Below are positions 34,508-44,844 of a DNA stretch of 64,000 bases, in pieces. Position numbers and translations under genes: made by a program. Each line of letters opens with the position of its first letter. Position 1 is the first letter of the stretch. The notes beneath the pieces were generated by a model. It searched no databases and was not told the DNA's origin. It saw only the letters and a list, made by a program, of their open reading frames with translations. Location: NCBI GenBank assembly GCA_035578905.1, contig JAQJVL010000005.1, forward strand, positions 5,648,480 through 5,712,479, given 5' to 3'. Origin of the DNA: Stictocephala bisonia (taxonomy: Eukaryota; Arthropoda; Insecta; Hemiptera; Membracidae).

Positions 34508-37466
34508 AGTAGTATGCCAGCACTTGAAGGCTCTGACACTTACAGTAGTATGCCAGCACTTGAAGGCTCTGACACTCACAGTAGTATGCCAGCACTTGAA
34601 GGCTCTGACACTCACAGTAGTATGCCAGCACTTGAAGGCTATGACACTCACTGTAGTATGCCAGCACTTGAAGGCTATGACACTTACAGTAGTATGCCAG
34701 CACTTGAAGGCTCTGACACTCACAGTAGTATGCCTGTACTTGAAGGCTCTGACACTCACAGTAGTATGCCAGCACTTGAAGGCTATGACACTCACAGTAG
34801 TATGCCAGCACTTGAAGGCTCTGACACTTACAGTAGTATGCCAGCACTTGAAGGCTCTGACACTCACAGTAGTATGCCTGTACTTGAAGGCTCTGACACT
34901 CACAGTAGTATGCCAGCACTTGAAGGCTCTGACACTCACAGTAGTATGCCTGTACTTGAAGGCTCTGACACTCACAGTAGTATGCCTGTACTTGAAGGCT
35001 CTGACACTCACAGTAGTATGCCTGTACTTGAAGGCTCTGACACTCACAGTAGTATGCCTGTACTTGAAGGCTCTGACACTCACAGTAGTATGCCAGCACT
35101 TGAAGGCTCTGACACTCACAGTAGTATGCCTGTACTTGAAGGCTCTGACACTCACAGTAGTATGCCTGTACTTGAAGGCTCTGACACTCACAGTAGTATG
35201 CCTGTACTTGAAGGCTCTGACACTCACAGTAGTATGCCTGTACTTGAAGGCTCTGACACTCACAGTAGTATGCCAGCACTTGAAGGCTCTGACACTCACA
35301 GTAGTATGCCAGCACTTGAAGGCTCTGACACTCACAGTAGTATGCCAGCACTTGAAGGCTCTGACACTCACAGTAGTATGCCTGTACTTGAAGGCTCTGA
35401 CACTCACAGTAGTATGCCTGTACTTGAAGGCTCTGACACTCACAGTAGTATGCCTGTACTTGAAGGCTCTGACACTTACAGTAGTATGCCAGCACTTGAA
35501 GGCTCTGACACTCACAGTAGTATGCCTGTACTTGAAGGCTCTGACACTCACAGTAGTATGCCAGCACTTGAAGGCTCTGACACTCACAGTAGTATGCCTG
35601 TACTTGAAGGCTCTGACACTCACAGTAGTATGCCTGTACTTGAAGGCTCTGACACTCACAGTAGTATGCCTGTACTTGAAGGCTCTGACACTCACAGTAG
35701 TATGCCTGTACTTGAAGGCTCTGACACTCACAGTAGTATGCCTGTACTTGAAGGCTCTGACACTTACAGTAGTATGCCAGCACTTGAAGGCTCTGACACT
35801 CACAGTAGTATGCCTGTACTTGAAGGCTCTGACACTCACAGTAGTATGCCTGTACTTGAAGGCTCTGACACTCACAGTAGTATGCCTGTACTTGAAGGCT
35901 CTGACACTCACAGTAGTATGCCTGTACTTGAAGGCTCTGACACTCACAGTAGTATGCCTGTACTTGAAGGCTCTGACACTCACAGTAGTATGCCAGCACT
36001 TGAAGGCTCTGACACTCACAGTAGTATGCCTGTACTTGAAGGCTCTGACACTCACAGTAGTATGCCTGTACTTGAAGGCTCTGACACTCACAGTAGTATG
36101 CCTGTACTTGAAGGCTCTGACACTCACAGTAGTATGCCAGCACTTGAAGGCTCTGACACTCACAGTAGTATGCCTGCACTTGAAGGCTCTGACACTTACA
36201 GTAGTATGACAGCACTTGAAGGCTCTGACACTCACAGTAGTATGCCTGTACTTGAAGGCTCTGACACTCACAGTAGTATGCCTGTACTTGAAGGCTCTGA
36301 CACTCACAGTAGTATGCCTGTACTTGAAGGCTCTGACACTCACAGTAGTATGCCTGTACTTGAAGGCTCTGACACTCACAGTAGTATGCCTGTACTTGAA
36401 GGCTCTGACACTCACAGTAGTATGCCTGTACTTGAAGGCTCTGACACTTACAGTAGTATGCCAGCACTTGAAGGCTCTGACACTCACAGTAGTATGCCTG
36501 TACTTGAAGGCTCTGACACTCACAGTAGTATGCCAGCACTTGAAGGCTCTGACACTCACAGTAGTGTGCCTGTACTTGAAGGCTCTGACAATCACAGTAG
36601 TATGCCTGTACTTGAAGGCTCTGACACTCACAGTAGTATGCCAGCACTTGAAGGCTCTGACACTCACAGTAGTATGCCAGCACTTGAAGGCTATGACACT
36701 CACAGTAGTATGCCTGTACTTGAAGGCTCTGACACTCACAGTAGTATGCCAGCACTTGAAGGCTCTGACACTCACAGTAGTATGCCTGTACTTGAAGGCT
36801 CTGACACTAACAGTAGTATGCCTGTACTTGAAGGCTCTGACACTCACAGTAGTATGCCTGTACTTGAAGGCTCTGACACTCACAGTAGTATGCCTGTACT
36901 TGAAGGCTCTGACACTCACAGTAGTATGCCTGTACTTGAAGGCTCTGACACTCACAGTAGTATGCCAGCACTTGAAGGCTCTGACACTCACAGTAGTATG
37001 CCTATACTTGAAGGCTCTGACACTCACAGTAGTATGCCAGCACTTGAAGACTCTGACACTCACAGTAGTATGCCTGTACTTGAAGGCTCTGACACTCACA
37101 GTAGTATGCCAGCACTTGAAGGCTCTGACACTCACAGTAGTATGCCTGTACTTGAAGGCTCTGACACTCACAGTAGTATGCCTGTACTTGAAGGCTCTGA
37201 CACTCACAGTAGTATGCCTGCACTTGAAGGCTCTGACACTCACAGTAGTATGCCTGTACTTGAAGGCTCTGACACTCACAGTAGTATGCCTGTACTTGAA
37301 GGCTCTGACACTCACAGTAGTATGCCTGTACTTGAAGGCTCTGACATTAACAGTAGTATGCCTGTACTTGAAGGCTCTGACACTCACAGTAGTATGTCAG
37401 CACTTGAAGGCTCTGACACTCACAGTAGTATGCCTGTACTTGAAGGCTCTGACACTCACTGCACTC
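34508..37466. repeat. 36-bp tandem array (about 82 units), open in several frames
   Basis: The unit is AGTATGCC, then AGCACTTGAAGG or TGTACTTGAAGG, then CTCTGACACTCAC and AGT. Two main types (CCAGCACTT and CCTGTACTT) are interspersed in an irregular order, with rarer TCT/TAT and CAC/TAC changes. Because 36 is a multiple of three and the unit has no stop in four of six frames, open frames of 994 (+), 561 and 434 (+), 1020 (-) and 762 residues (-) overlap. In the best plus frame three of the four common variable sites change the amino acid (V/A, S/Y, H/Y). No start context, signal peptide or non-repeat domain is attached. It is therefore called a minisatellite, with expression as a repetitive protein left as a remote possibility. 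Confidence 0.95.
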
Positions 37467-38066
37467 AAACGTGTTTTTGTTCACAAAGCACTTACTAATT
37501 ATATTTTATGTGAATTGTAACAGTTTTATAAAAGTGTAATAGGCTATATACAACATACTTTACGATAAATTTGTTAATTATTTGACAAGTTATGTCCGAT
37601 GTTGAAAGGGTCACCTTGTAATTTGTGACTGGAAGTGTTATGTCCGTTTACTGCTTTGTTGTGGAACCATACTTACAGAAACAGTATTTCTCGTCCGAGC
37701 AGAGGCCAAGATCCTTGTATTACCTATCTACCGTACATTAATAGTGCAAACCCTCCACTAATGACTCTTTATTGATCATCCCCATAGATGATTAAAAAAG
37801 ACTCATATGACCAGACTCCCTCAAAGACTTGATTATCATACATCAATTCAAGTTTTGGGGCATATTTTAGTAGTACCCACTTAACATGCAGTGGGTCAGG
37901 ATTCAACAATAAATCTTATCGATAGTAAAACCCACTTCAAAAACTGTAAAAAAAGTTAAACAAAAAATCATACCAGTACAGCTATTTAAGACTCAGCGAG
38001 TGACAACCTTTTTGCCATACCCAGTATTAGATCATAATAATGATATGAACCTGCCTGAAATTATTT
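37467..38066. other. Intergenic spacer, nothing recognised
   Basis: No repeat, RNA gene or coding motif was seen between the 36-bp and 80-bp arrays. Confidence 0.45.
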
Positions 38067-39049
38067 TGAGACTCGTAGATGATACATATGACACGTCTTT
38101 TACTTTGGTGACTATTAGGTGATATATATATGACACGTCTTTCACTTTGGAGACTCGTAGATGATACATATGACACGTCTTTTACTTTGGTGACTATTAG
38201 GTGATATATATTACACGTCTTTCACTTTGGAGACTCGTAGATGATACATATGACACGTCTTTTACTTTGGTGATTATTAGGTGATATATATTACACGTCT
38301 TTCACTTTGGAGACTCGTAGGTGATACATATGACACGTCTTTTACTTTGGTGACTATTAGGTGATATATATGACACGTCTTTCACTTTGGAGACTCGTAG
38401 ATGATACATATGACACGTCTTTTACTTTGGTGATTATTAGGTGATATATATGACACGTCTTTCACTTTGGAGACTTTTAGGTGATACATATGACACGTCT
38501 TTTACTTTGGTGACTATTAGGTGATATATATGACAGTCTTTCACTTTGGAGACTCGTAGGTGATACATATGACACGTCTTTTACTTTGGTGACTATTATG
38601 TGATATACGAGTATATGACACGTCTTTCACTCTGGAGACTCGTAGGTGATACATATGACACGTCTTTTACTTTGGTGACTATTAGGTGGTATATATGTCA
38701 CGTCTTTCACTTTGGAGACTCGTAGGTGATACATATGACACGTATTTTACTTTGGTGACTATTAGGTGATATATATGACACGTCTTTCACTTTGGAGACT
38801 CGTAGGTGATACATATGACACGTCTTTTACTTTGGTGACTATTAGGTGATATATATGACACGTCTTTCACTTTGGAGACTCGTAGGTGATACATATGACA
38901 CGTCTTTTACTTTGGTGACTATTAGGTGATATATATATATGACACGTCTTTCACTTTGGAGACTCGTAGGTGATACATATGACACGTCTTTTACTTTGGT
39001 GACTATTAGGTGATATATATGACACGTCTTTCACTCTGGAGACTCGTAG

Positions 39050-39052
<3 letters not shown>
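38067..39052 (+). repeat. 80-bp dimeric tandem array (about 12 dimers)
   Basis: Two related monomers of about 40 bp alternate: GACTCGTAGGTGATACATATG with ACACGTCTTTTACTTTGGT, and GACTATTAGGTGATATATATG with ACACGTCTTTCACTTTGGA. ACTCGTAG lies at 38071, 38153, 38233, 38313 and 38393, giving a dimer period of 80 bp. The strict alternation shows that the dimer and not the monomer was amplified. The TATATA segment in the second monomer varies in length (8 to 14 bases). Confidence 0.95.

Positions 39053-39112
<60 letters not shown>
39053..39112. repeat. (AT)30 microsatellite inside the last unit of the 80-bp array
   Basis: A perfect 60-bp AT dinucleotide run occupies the position of the GATATATATG segment of a unit and is followed by ATGAGACACGTC, a recognisable unit continuation. 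It appears to have grown from the short TA run already in the minisatellite unit. Confidence 0.95.
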
Positions 39113-39116
<4 letters not shown>

Positions 39117-41170
39117 CACGTCATTGTGTGTTCACATCTTGCTCGCCCTATTTCCTATCTATGTCATATGATGCTGATTCAGCTGGTTAATTCAGATTAT
39201 TTCTTAAATTTTTGTTGTAACATTATTATTAATTTATCGAATTTTGTTAGAAGAAAAGGCGTACTGAAAGGGTACATTTACCACAGTAACACAACTTAGA
39301 TTGACATTTACTCAGATACGGGCAATGGACCAGCAATAGAATATTAATACTGCATTGTTCAAATAATTTTATAGATTAAACATAAATAAGACCAGAAATC
39401 ACATTTTATTTTCAACAATGAAATTTCAGAAAGATAAAAACGCTAAGGTTATGTCACTTTGTTTTGTTTACAGTACAACGTTTCATTTCATACACTGCCG
39501 AACTGAGTGATGTTGTATACAAGAGACATAGAGTAGAGAACAGGAATGTTTTGGCCAACAGGATAAAATTATCTACAAATTTTCACTCGTGATCACCAAG
39601 TGTTTCTGTTGTAGCCACACTGCTCCGCTATTGTTATTTATACCTTTGCCATTGTAATGCATAGTTACGTCAAATAATAAAAAGCAGTATTTTTTTTTAA
39701 TAGGCGCCCCCTTTAAACCGTCCAATCTTAATAGAGCGGTTTAGGGAACTTAAGATGGCACTGAAACCAATGTACTGTTTTTTATATTCTTAAGTATTAT
39801 ATAATTTTGAATATAAATAAATAGGATTTTTCTTAATAATAGTTCCTGGAACTTTGCCCCTTAAATAAGGCAATTTTTTTATTTAATTACATTTTTTAAT
39901 AATTACTAAAAAATAGAAATTCCCAAAAAATATTTAAGTATATTTCTGTACTACGTTGTTGTTTTTCTTGTTTACTACAGGATATCACCAACAAGTTTTG
40001 CATAACTTGTTGAGGCCTAGATTTTGTACACAAATAAATAAATATTGTAGAACAATTTTGATACCACTGGGATTGTCATTCAGACCCACATTAGTTCCAC
40101 TGGCCTTCTTCAGTTTCCCCAACACGTCCCATTCATTACATAATAATTACGTGCTTATTATTTAAAGTAAAATACAATTTAGAGTAATAGATAATTTGTT
40201 TATCGGTTGAACGTAATAGAACAATGCCAACATTTACAGCTGAGTTCTTCAAAAATCTTAAATTACCAAAAGATAACAAACATACAATAAATTATTACAA
40301 CAGCTCTAGAATATTCTATACTCATCTTACGAAACCACTTGTGTCATAAAACCTAAATACAAACAAAACTAATATACAATTATACATAATTTGTGTATGT
40401 ATGGATTTACCTGCTAATTTTTTGGTATTCCAAATCTTGAGGAAAATTGTTATTCTTTATTGATAGTTAATTTTGAATATTTTTAGTATTCTCTTTTGCA
40501 AGTATGTGATTCCGTTTTGAAAGTACTATAAAATTATGGCAGACCTGTGTCCTGTCATTCCTACTGACTCTTTCGATAATAAATGTGCGAAAAAGTCGCA
40601 GTCCTTGCAGTCGCTTTACTGGCCACTCGAAAGGTGGTAAACCAATGACAACTCGCAAGTCATACAAACACTTGCGTGCGAAGTCTTACAGGTTACTGAC
40701 CGACTCGCCTCTCAGCTGCACAATACTGTCTATTCACAGACATAAGATTTCAAACAGTTTCTCAACAAAGCAGTTTTCAATGGTTACAATAAAAACTTGT
40801 TATTTTGTGTATTTTAACTGATATTAAACGTTATTAGGTTGGCCACAAACATCATAGTTGGCACACTTGTTTCCTCTGGCACGTTAACTAAATAGGCATT
40901 TTTATAAATATTTATTTATGGAGTGATGGGCAGCTAGTGTGAACATTTTTTCTTAACAAAACTAGATACTTATAGTGGAGGAAAGTCACAAAGAAAATGT
41001 TTTATGTCTGCTCTCTAGGAGCTGTGGGATTTCCAAGTGTTTTTCTCAATATGGTGACTTATTTTAGAAAAAAATGTGTTTCTTCAATTTAATAGGACTG
41101 AAACCAATGTTCTATATTATATTCTTAAATATTATACAATTTTGATCATAAATTTACCAGCTTCGGTCGA
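39113..41170. other. Intergenic stretch with a 60-bp direct repeat
   Basis: The segment ACTGAAACCAATGT with TATATTCTTAA and ATTTTGA downstream occurs at 39760-39820 and again at 41097-41160 in the same orientation, so an unidentified dispersed repeat is present. Small frames (39956-40165, 40467-40667, 40585-40821) show no motif. Confidence 0.4.
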
Positions 41171-41174
41171 AAAT

Positions 41175-42597
41175 TAGAAGAGAAAGGAAACTCTAGAAGT
41201 TGAGACTTTAACAAGTCTCTCAAACAATTGCCCAAACGGCTGGCCTAAAAAGTGAAAATTACCGGAAGATCTAATACCATATTGGTAATACCAAAGTGAC
41301 ATAACATTGCAAGATGGGCTGTTACTGTTGGCAAATCGCACTAGAATTCCAAAAATCATGAGGTCGTAAATCATTCGGAGACTTCAGGATGATCATTAGG
41401 GCATTACGAAATGTAGAGCATTAGCCCAAGAGAGCGTTTGTTGCCACGTAATTTTTCAACTGTAGAACTTGTGCCGTAACTAGACCAAACGGATCTGAAC
41501 CATAATCACCCTCACAGTTTCTTGGTCGTCCTTGGCAAGTAGTAAGTGCCGACCTGATGAAATGTGAAGGACATTGCTATCTATTGGATTACTACTCTCG
41601 TTTCATAGAGATAGCAAAGCTCAGTGACTTAACTATTTGCAGTATCGCTACTCATACCAAATCATTCTTTGTTCGACATGGGGTACCAGAAGTTGTACGA
41701 GCTGATAGTGGTCAATGTGATTGTTCACAGTTAGGACAAGATTACGGTTTCAAGTTGGTTACTTCCAGCCCTAGATACCCTCAAAGTAATGGTTTTGTTG
41801 AATCAGAGGTAAAGAATTGTAAATACTATTTACCGAAGAGCATCCATATAAAATGCTCCTTGTTTTGAGAGCGAATCCCCTTGAAAATGACCGTAGTCTA
41901 ACTGGAGTGGTTTTCCAATAGAATTCTTCCTAATTTAATTGTTATTTCGAAGAATATTACGTACACACTTGCCTATCTTGACCCAGAAGTTGAGACCCTA
42001 CTTCGTTGATAAAATTGATCTGAAGAGAAGAGGACAAGAATGAATTGAAAGTCAGAAATTCCATTTTGAACAGAAACATGGGTTAAGCAATTGAGGGAGT
42101 TACCGATAGGAGCAATTCGAGATCGCCGATTAGAAGGAACTGCCATCAAGCAGCATGGAGCAATTCTTTCCTGTACAGTTAAACCTGAGGGGCGAGCCGG
42201 TGGCCGAACGGTCTAAGGCACCAACCAGGACTTTTGTTAGAGATAGCGTTGGTTCGAATCCGGCCTAGACAGGAAGAGTTATCAGTAATATTCACCTTCT
42301 ACTGTACTGGTTCGCCCCCTTACTCTGTCTGAATAAGTTCCTCGCACATATCAATAGTCTTTGAGGAATGGGCAGAGTAAGGTTAAGAAGGAGATCGGCC
42401 TCTCCTTTCAAAAAAATAAAAACCAAGGACGGGCAGCTGCGAAGAAATAGACCATCACAACATCCCCTAAAAGATACTAGATTACAGTCACGACATCAAT
42501 TTTATTCATCCAGCATAGACGGTAGTCGTCAAGAACCAGAAATTTGTAGGAGAAGTGAACGACGGAAGAAACCTGTTCAAAGACTCAATCTATGAAC
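41175..42597 (+). pseudogene. Decayed Ty3/gypsy-type integrase region of pol, interrupted by a SINE
   Basis: Plus-strand reading, with stops and shifts, follows the integrase part of a Ty3/gypsy polyprotein in order. Near 41230-41280 it reads GWPKK and KLPEDLIPYW. Near 41310 comes LQDGLLLLANRTRIP, then HxGITKC at about 41395. The core contains PWQVVSADLM (about 41533-41562), DYYSRFIEIAKLS, VRADSGQ (about 41692-41712) and PQSNGFVESEV (about 41779-41811), so the D, D and E of the catalytic triad are present. Two residues before DYYSRF appear deleted. After 41868 the frame is lost but REL and IRDRRLEGTAIKQHG are readable at 42095-42160. A SINE follows (42189-42420), and the end resumes as KDGQLRRNR, closing with RRSERRKKPVQRLNL and a stop at 42593-42595. 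Reverse transcriptase, protease, gag and clear LTRs are absent. It is a dead fragment. Confidence 0.88.
42189..42420 (+). mobile_element. tRNA-derived SINE inserted in the gypsy relic
   Basis: The head GGCGAGCCGGTGGCCGAACG has a Pol III A box, TGGCCGAACGG (42201-42211), and a perfect B box, GGTTCGAATCC (42251-42261). The context GGTCTAAGGCACC resembles tRNA-Leu or tRNA-Ser class molecules. The body extends to an A-rich tail ending near 42420 (CAAAAAAATAAAAACC). It splits the gypsy C-terminal coding text, which ends before it at CTVK and resumes after it at KDGQLRRN. A target duplication of about 10 bp is suggested by AAACCTGAGG before and AAAACCAAGG after, but it is imperfect. Confidence 0.85.
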
Positions 42598-44359
42598 CTT
42601 CATTTGCTTTATCGGAACCTCTAACATAGGGATATTTGTTGATATCTAGGGTCAACCCCCTACAGATAAATAGGGATGTATTTATATGTAATTTATATAA
42701 TTTGTTTTTGTTTATTTTATTTAAGTCGACTGTCTCTCATCTATAAACCTATCATTACCGCCCCGTTAAACGAGCGAGGTTAGTCAAATTATTTAAAATT
42801 CGATGAAAATGTACATGACGTTAATTTTAATCAATTAATTGAAAAAAGGCTGCTTATTAACTCTGGAACAGTGATAGATATAGATGGCTGAGATTCTGAT
42901 GTAATTTTAATAAAGATTTAAATAAACAGGGGTGTAAAGAGTATAACAAGCCTGCACGAGTCTCATCGAGTATTAGGTGTCCAAAAACTGAGAAAGCATA
43001 CTCCAAAATGAATTTTATAACATGAATGTAGCATGTAATTAACTTTTTTGTTCTTTTTATTTAAGGGGGAATGGAATGATACAAATGCTGGTTCCCGGCC
43101 AGCAAGAACGTATTCTCCATAAAACCAGCGTTACATTTTTTTAAATCAATAAAAAACACAGCACCTCTGATAGTCATTTAAAACGTTTGTTCTTTAGCCA
43201 AATTCAATTATTTAAATTTTTATAAATTATTCTTTAAATGATCGTTATTATTATTATTTTACAATGTTATGATGTTTTCATTTAAACTAACCATTGCAAT
43301 TTTAAACGTGTGTAGTACAAAGTTAGTGTTCAACAAATGTTGTGATTCGCCTACTAATGAAGAATACAGATTGTTGTACACAACAACCTGTATGTTGCGT
43401 CCGTAAAAATGCAGGCGTATAGGTTAATCACTGTTAAAACTGTGAGAGCCCATCTATCAAAATGCATTATATAATCAATAATCGAATGGCATTTTGGCAA
43501 TAATACATTCATATATATTTTTTCCATGTATTTACTTTTAATTTAATTGCATGATAATTATTGCACTGATTCAATGTAAATCTGTGTGTTTCTTACCATT
43601 GTATTATGTTACTGTAGTCTTCAATAATAAATATTATAAATAGCTGAGGTTTACGGTATATTTACATAATAACCTGGTAAACTATGGTCGGTATATTCGA
43701 TAGGAAAATACCGTTATGTATAAATAATATACATAACGTTTATATATTTTATTCGTTGTGGTTCAACAAGTTGAACACTAAATTTACTTTAAAATAAAAT
43801 AATCGTTTTAAAAGAATAATCATACTGGTCTAATATGTACAAAATACCGGAAACAAGATTTTAAAAAATCAAATATTTAAGTATCACTGTTGTGGTAATC
43901 ATTTTAAAGAAACCTTATAAATTTAAAGCCATAAGCAACTTAATTAAATTTGTATGTACTGTAATTCGGAATTTGTGAATTCTCGATAAGAATGTTGGGC
44001 TAAAATAAATACTTTTGTAAATGTTTTATGTACAAATGAATAAATACTACGAAAAAACACATACAAATAAATAAAGAGGTTTTTCTTATTTCACCTTCCT
44101 TATTCGATTGCCTTGAAGAAGTGTTTGCAACAAGGCCGAACGTTAAGAACAATAGGTATTTTCTGCAGCTCAATTTAATGTCACGTGATTTTTTTATAAC
44201 TCTAAAACAAATCGCATACAAATTAAAATCATACGCAGGAATTAAATCTACTTAGAATTCGATAACGTACTCTACGAACATGATCAAATGCGTAGAACTT
44301 AGAAATGAAAAATCAGTTTTTCCACTTACAGATTTGTCGTTTGACATAAAATAATGTAG
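42598..44359. other. A+T-rich stretch, possibly including gypsy 3' sequence
   Basis: The region after the gypsy stop could contain the 3' untranslated part and a decayed LTR, but no second LTR copy is in the window for comparison. Text near 43130 (ATTCTCCATAAAACCAGCGTT) resembles 7328-7350 (ATTCTCCATAACACCAATGTT), a weak hint of a dispersed repeat. No gene was recognised. Confidence 0.4.
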
Positions 44360-44770
44360 TTAATAGTCTGCAGAGACTGTCGGCCATGTTAGTTTTAATC
44401 CGATAAGAACAGTATTATTTTCGAACCTGACATACGATCACGCTTATCATCCAAATTAACAGATATTTTTAGGATTTTCCAAACACATTGTATTTGATCA
44501 AGAATGAAATTGCGCGTTGGAATTGCTTTGCGAATTCCTAATTAGTTTTATAAAAAAATATATAAATTTTTTTATAGTTTGAAATATTATTTTCTCTTAT
44601 TTTTCAAAACTAAGCATAAGTATTCAAAATTTCAAAAGTAAACCGAATGAACAATATGATAACGTTTAAAAATACTTTTAATCAATAAATAACGGAAAAA
44701 TATGACTACGCAAAACATTGTTCGTATGGAATTAAAACCAATGTGGCCGACAGCCTCTGCAGACTCTTAA
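44360..44770. mobile_element. TTAA-flanked MITE, copy 1
   Basis: Imperfect terminal inverted repeats of about 60 bp start AGTCTGCAGAG and include CTGTCGGCCATGTT and GTTTTAAT; the right end has the complement (GTGGCCGACAGCCTCTGCAG). Both ends are bounded by TTAA (44360-44363 and 44767-44770). The A+T-rich interior has no transposase. A related copy lies at 51320-51747 in inverted orientation relative to this one. TTAA target sites are typical of piggyBac-type elements, but the usual CCC-starting ends are missing, so the superfamily is left open. It ends 75 bp before the 50-bp array. Confidence 0.8.
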
Positions 44771-44844
44771 GAACAGCTATAGTTTAAATGATGTTTACAT
44801 GAATAATTGTTATTAGAAGTTTAAAAACCGACATAAACGCATTA

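Noticed and set aside
34325..37498. Very long open frames (up to 1020 residues) on both strands as a repetitive protein gene
   Set aside because: They follow from a stop-free 36-bp unit; several frames and both strands are open, most variants change amino acids, and no non-repeat domain is attached.
42598..42800. 3' LTR of the gypsy element
   Set aside because: No second LTR copy, polypurine tract or TG...CA boundary could be supported.
44360..44770. Definite piggyBac assignment
   Set aside because: TTAA flanks fit, but the ends lack the usual CCC start and there is no transposase.
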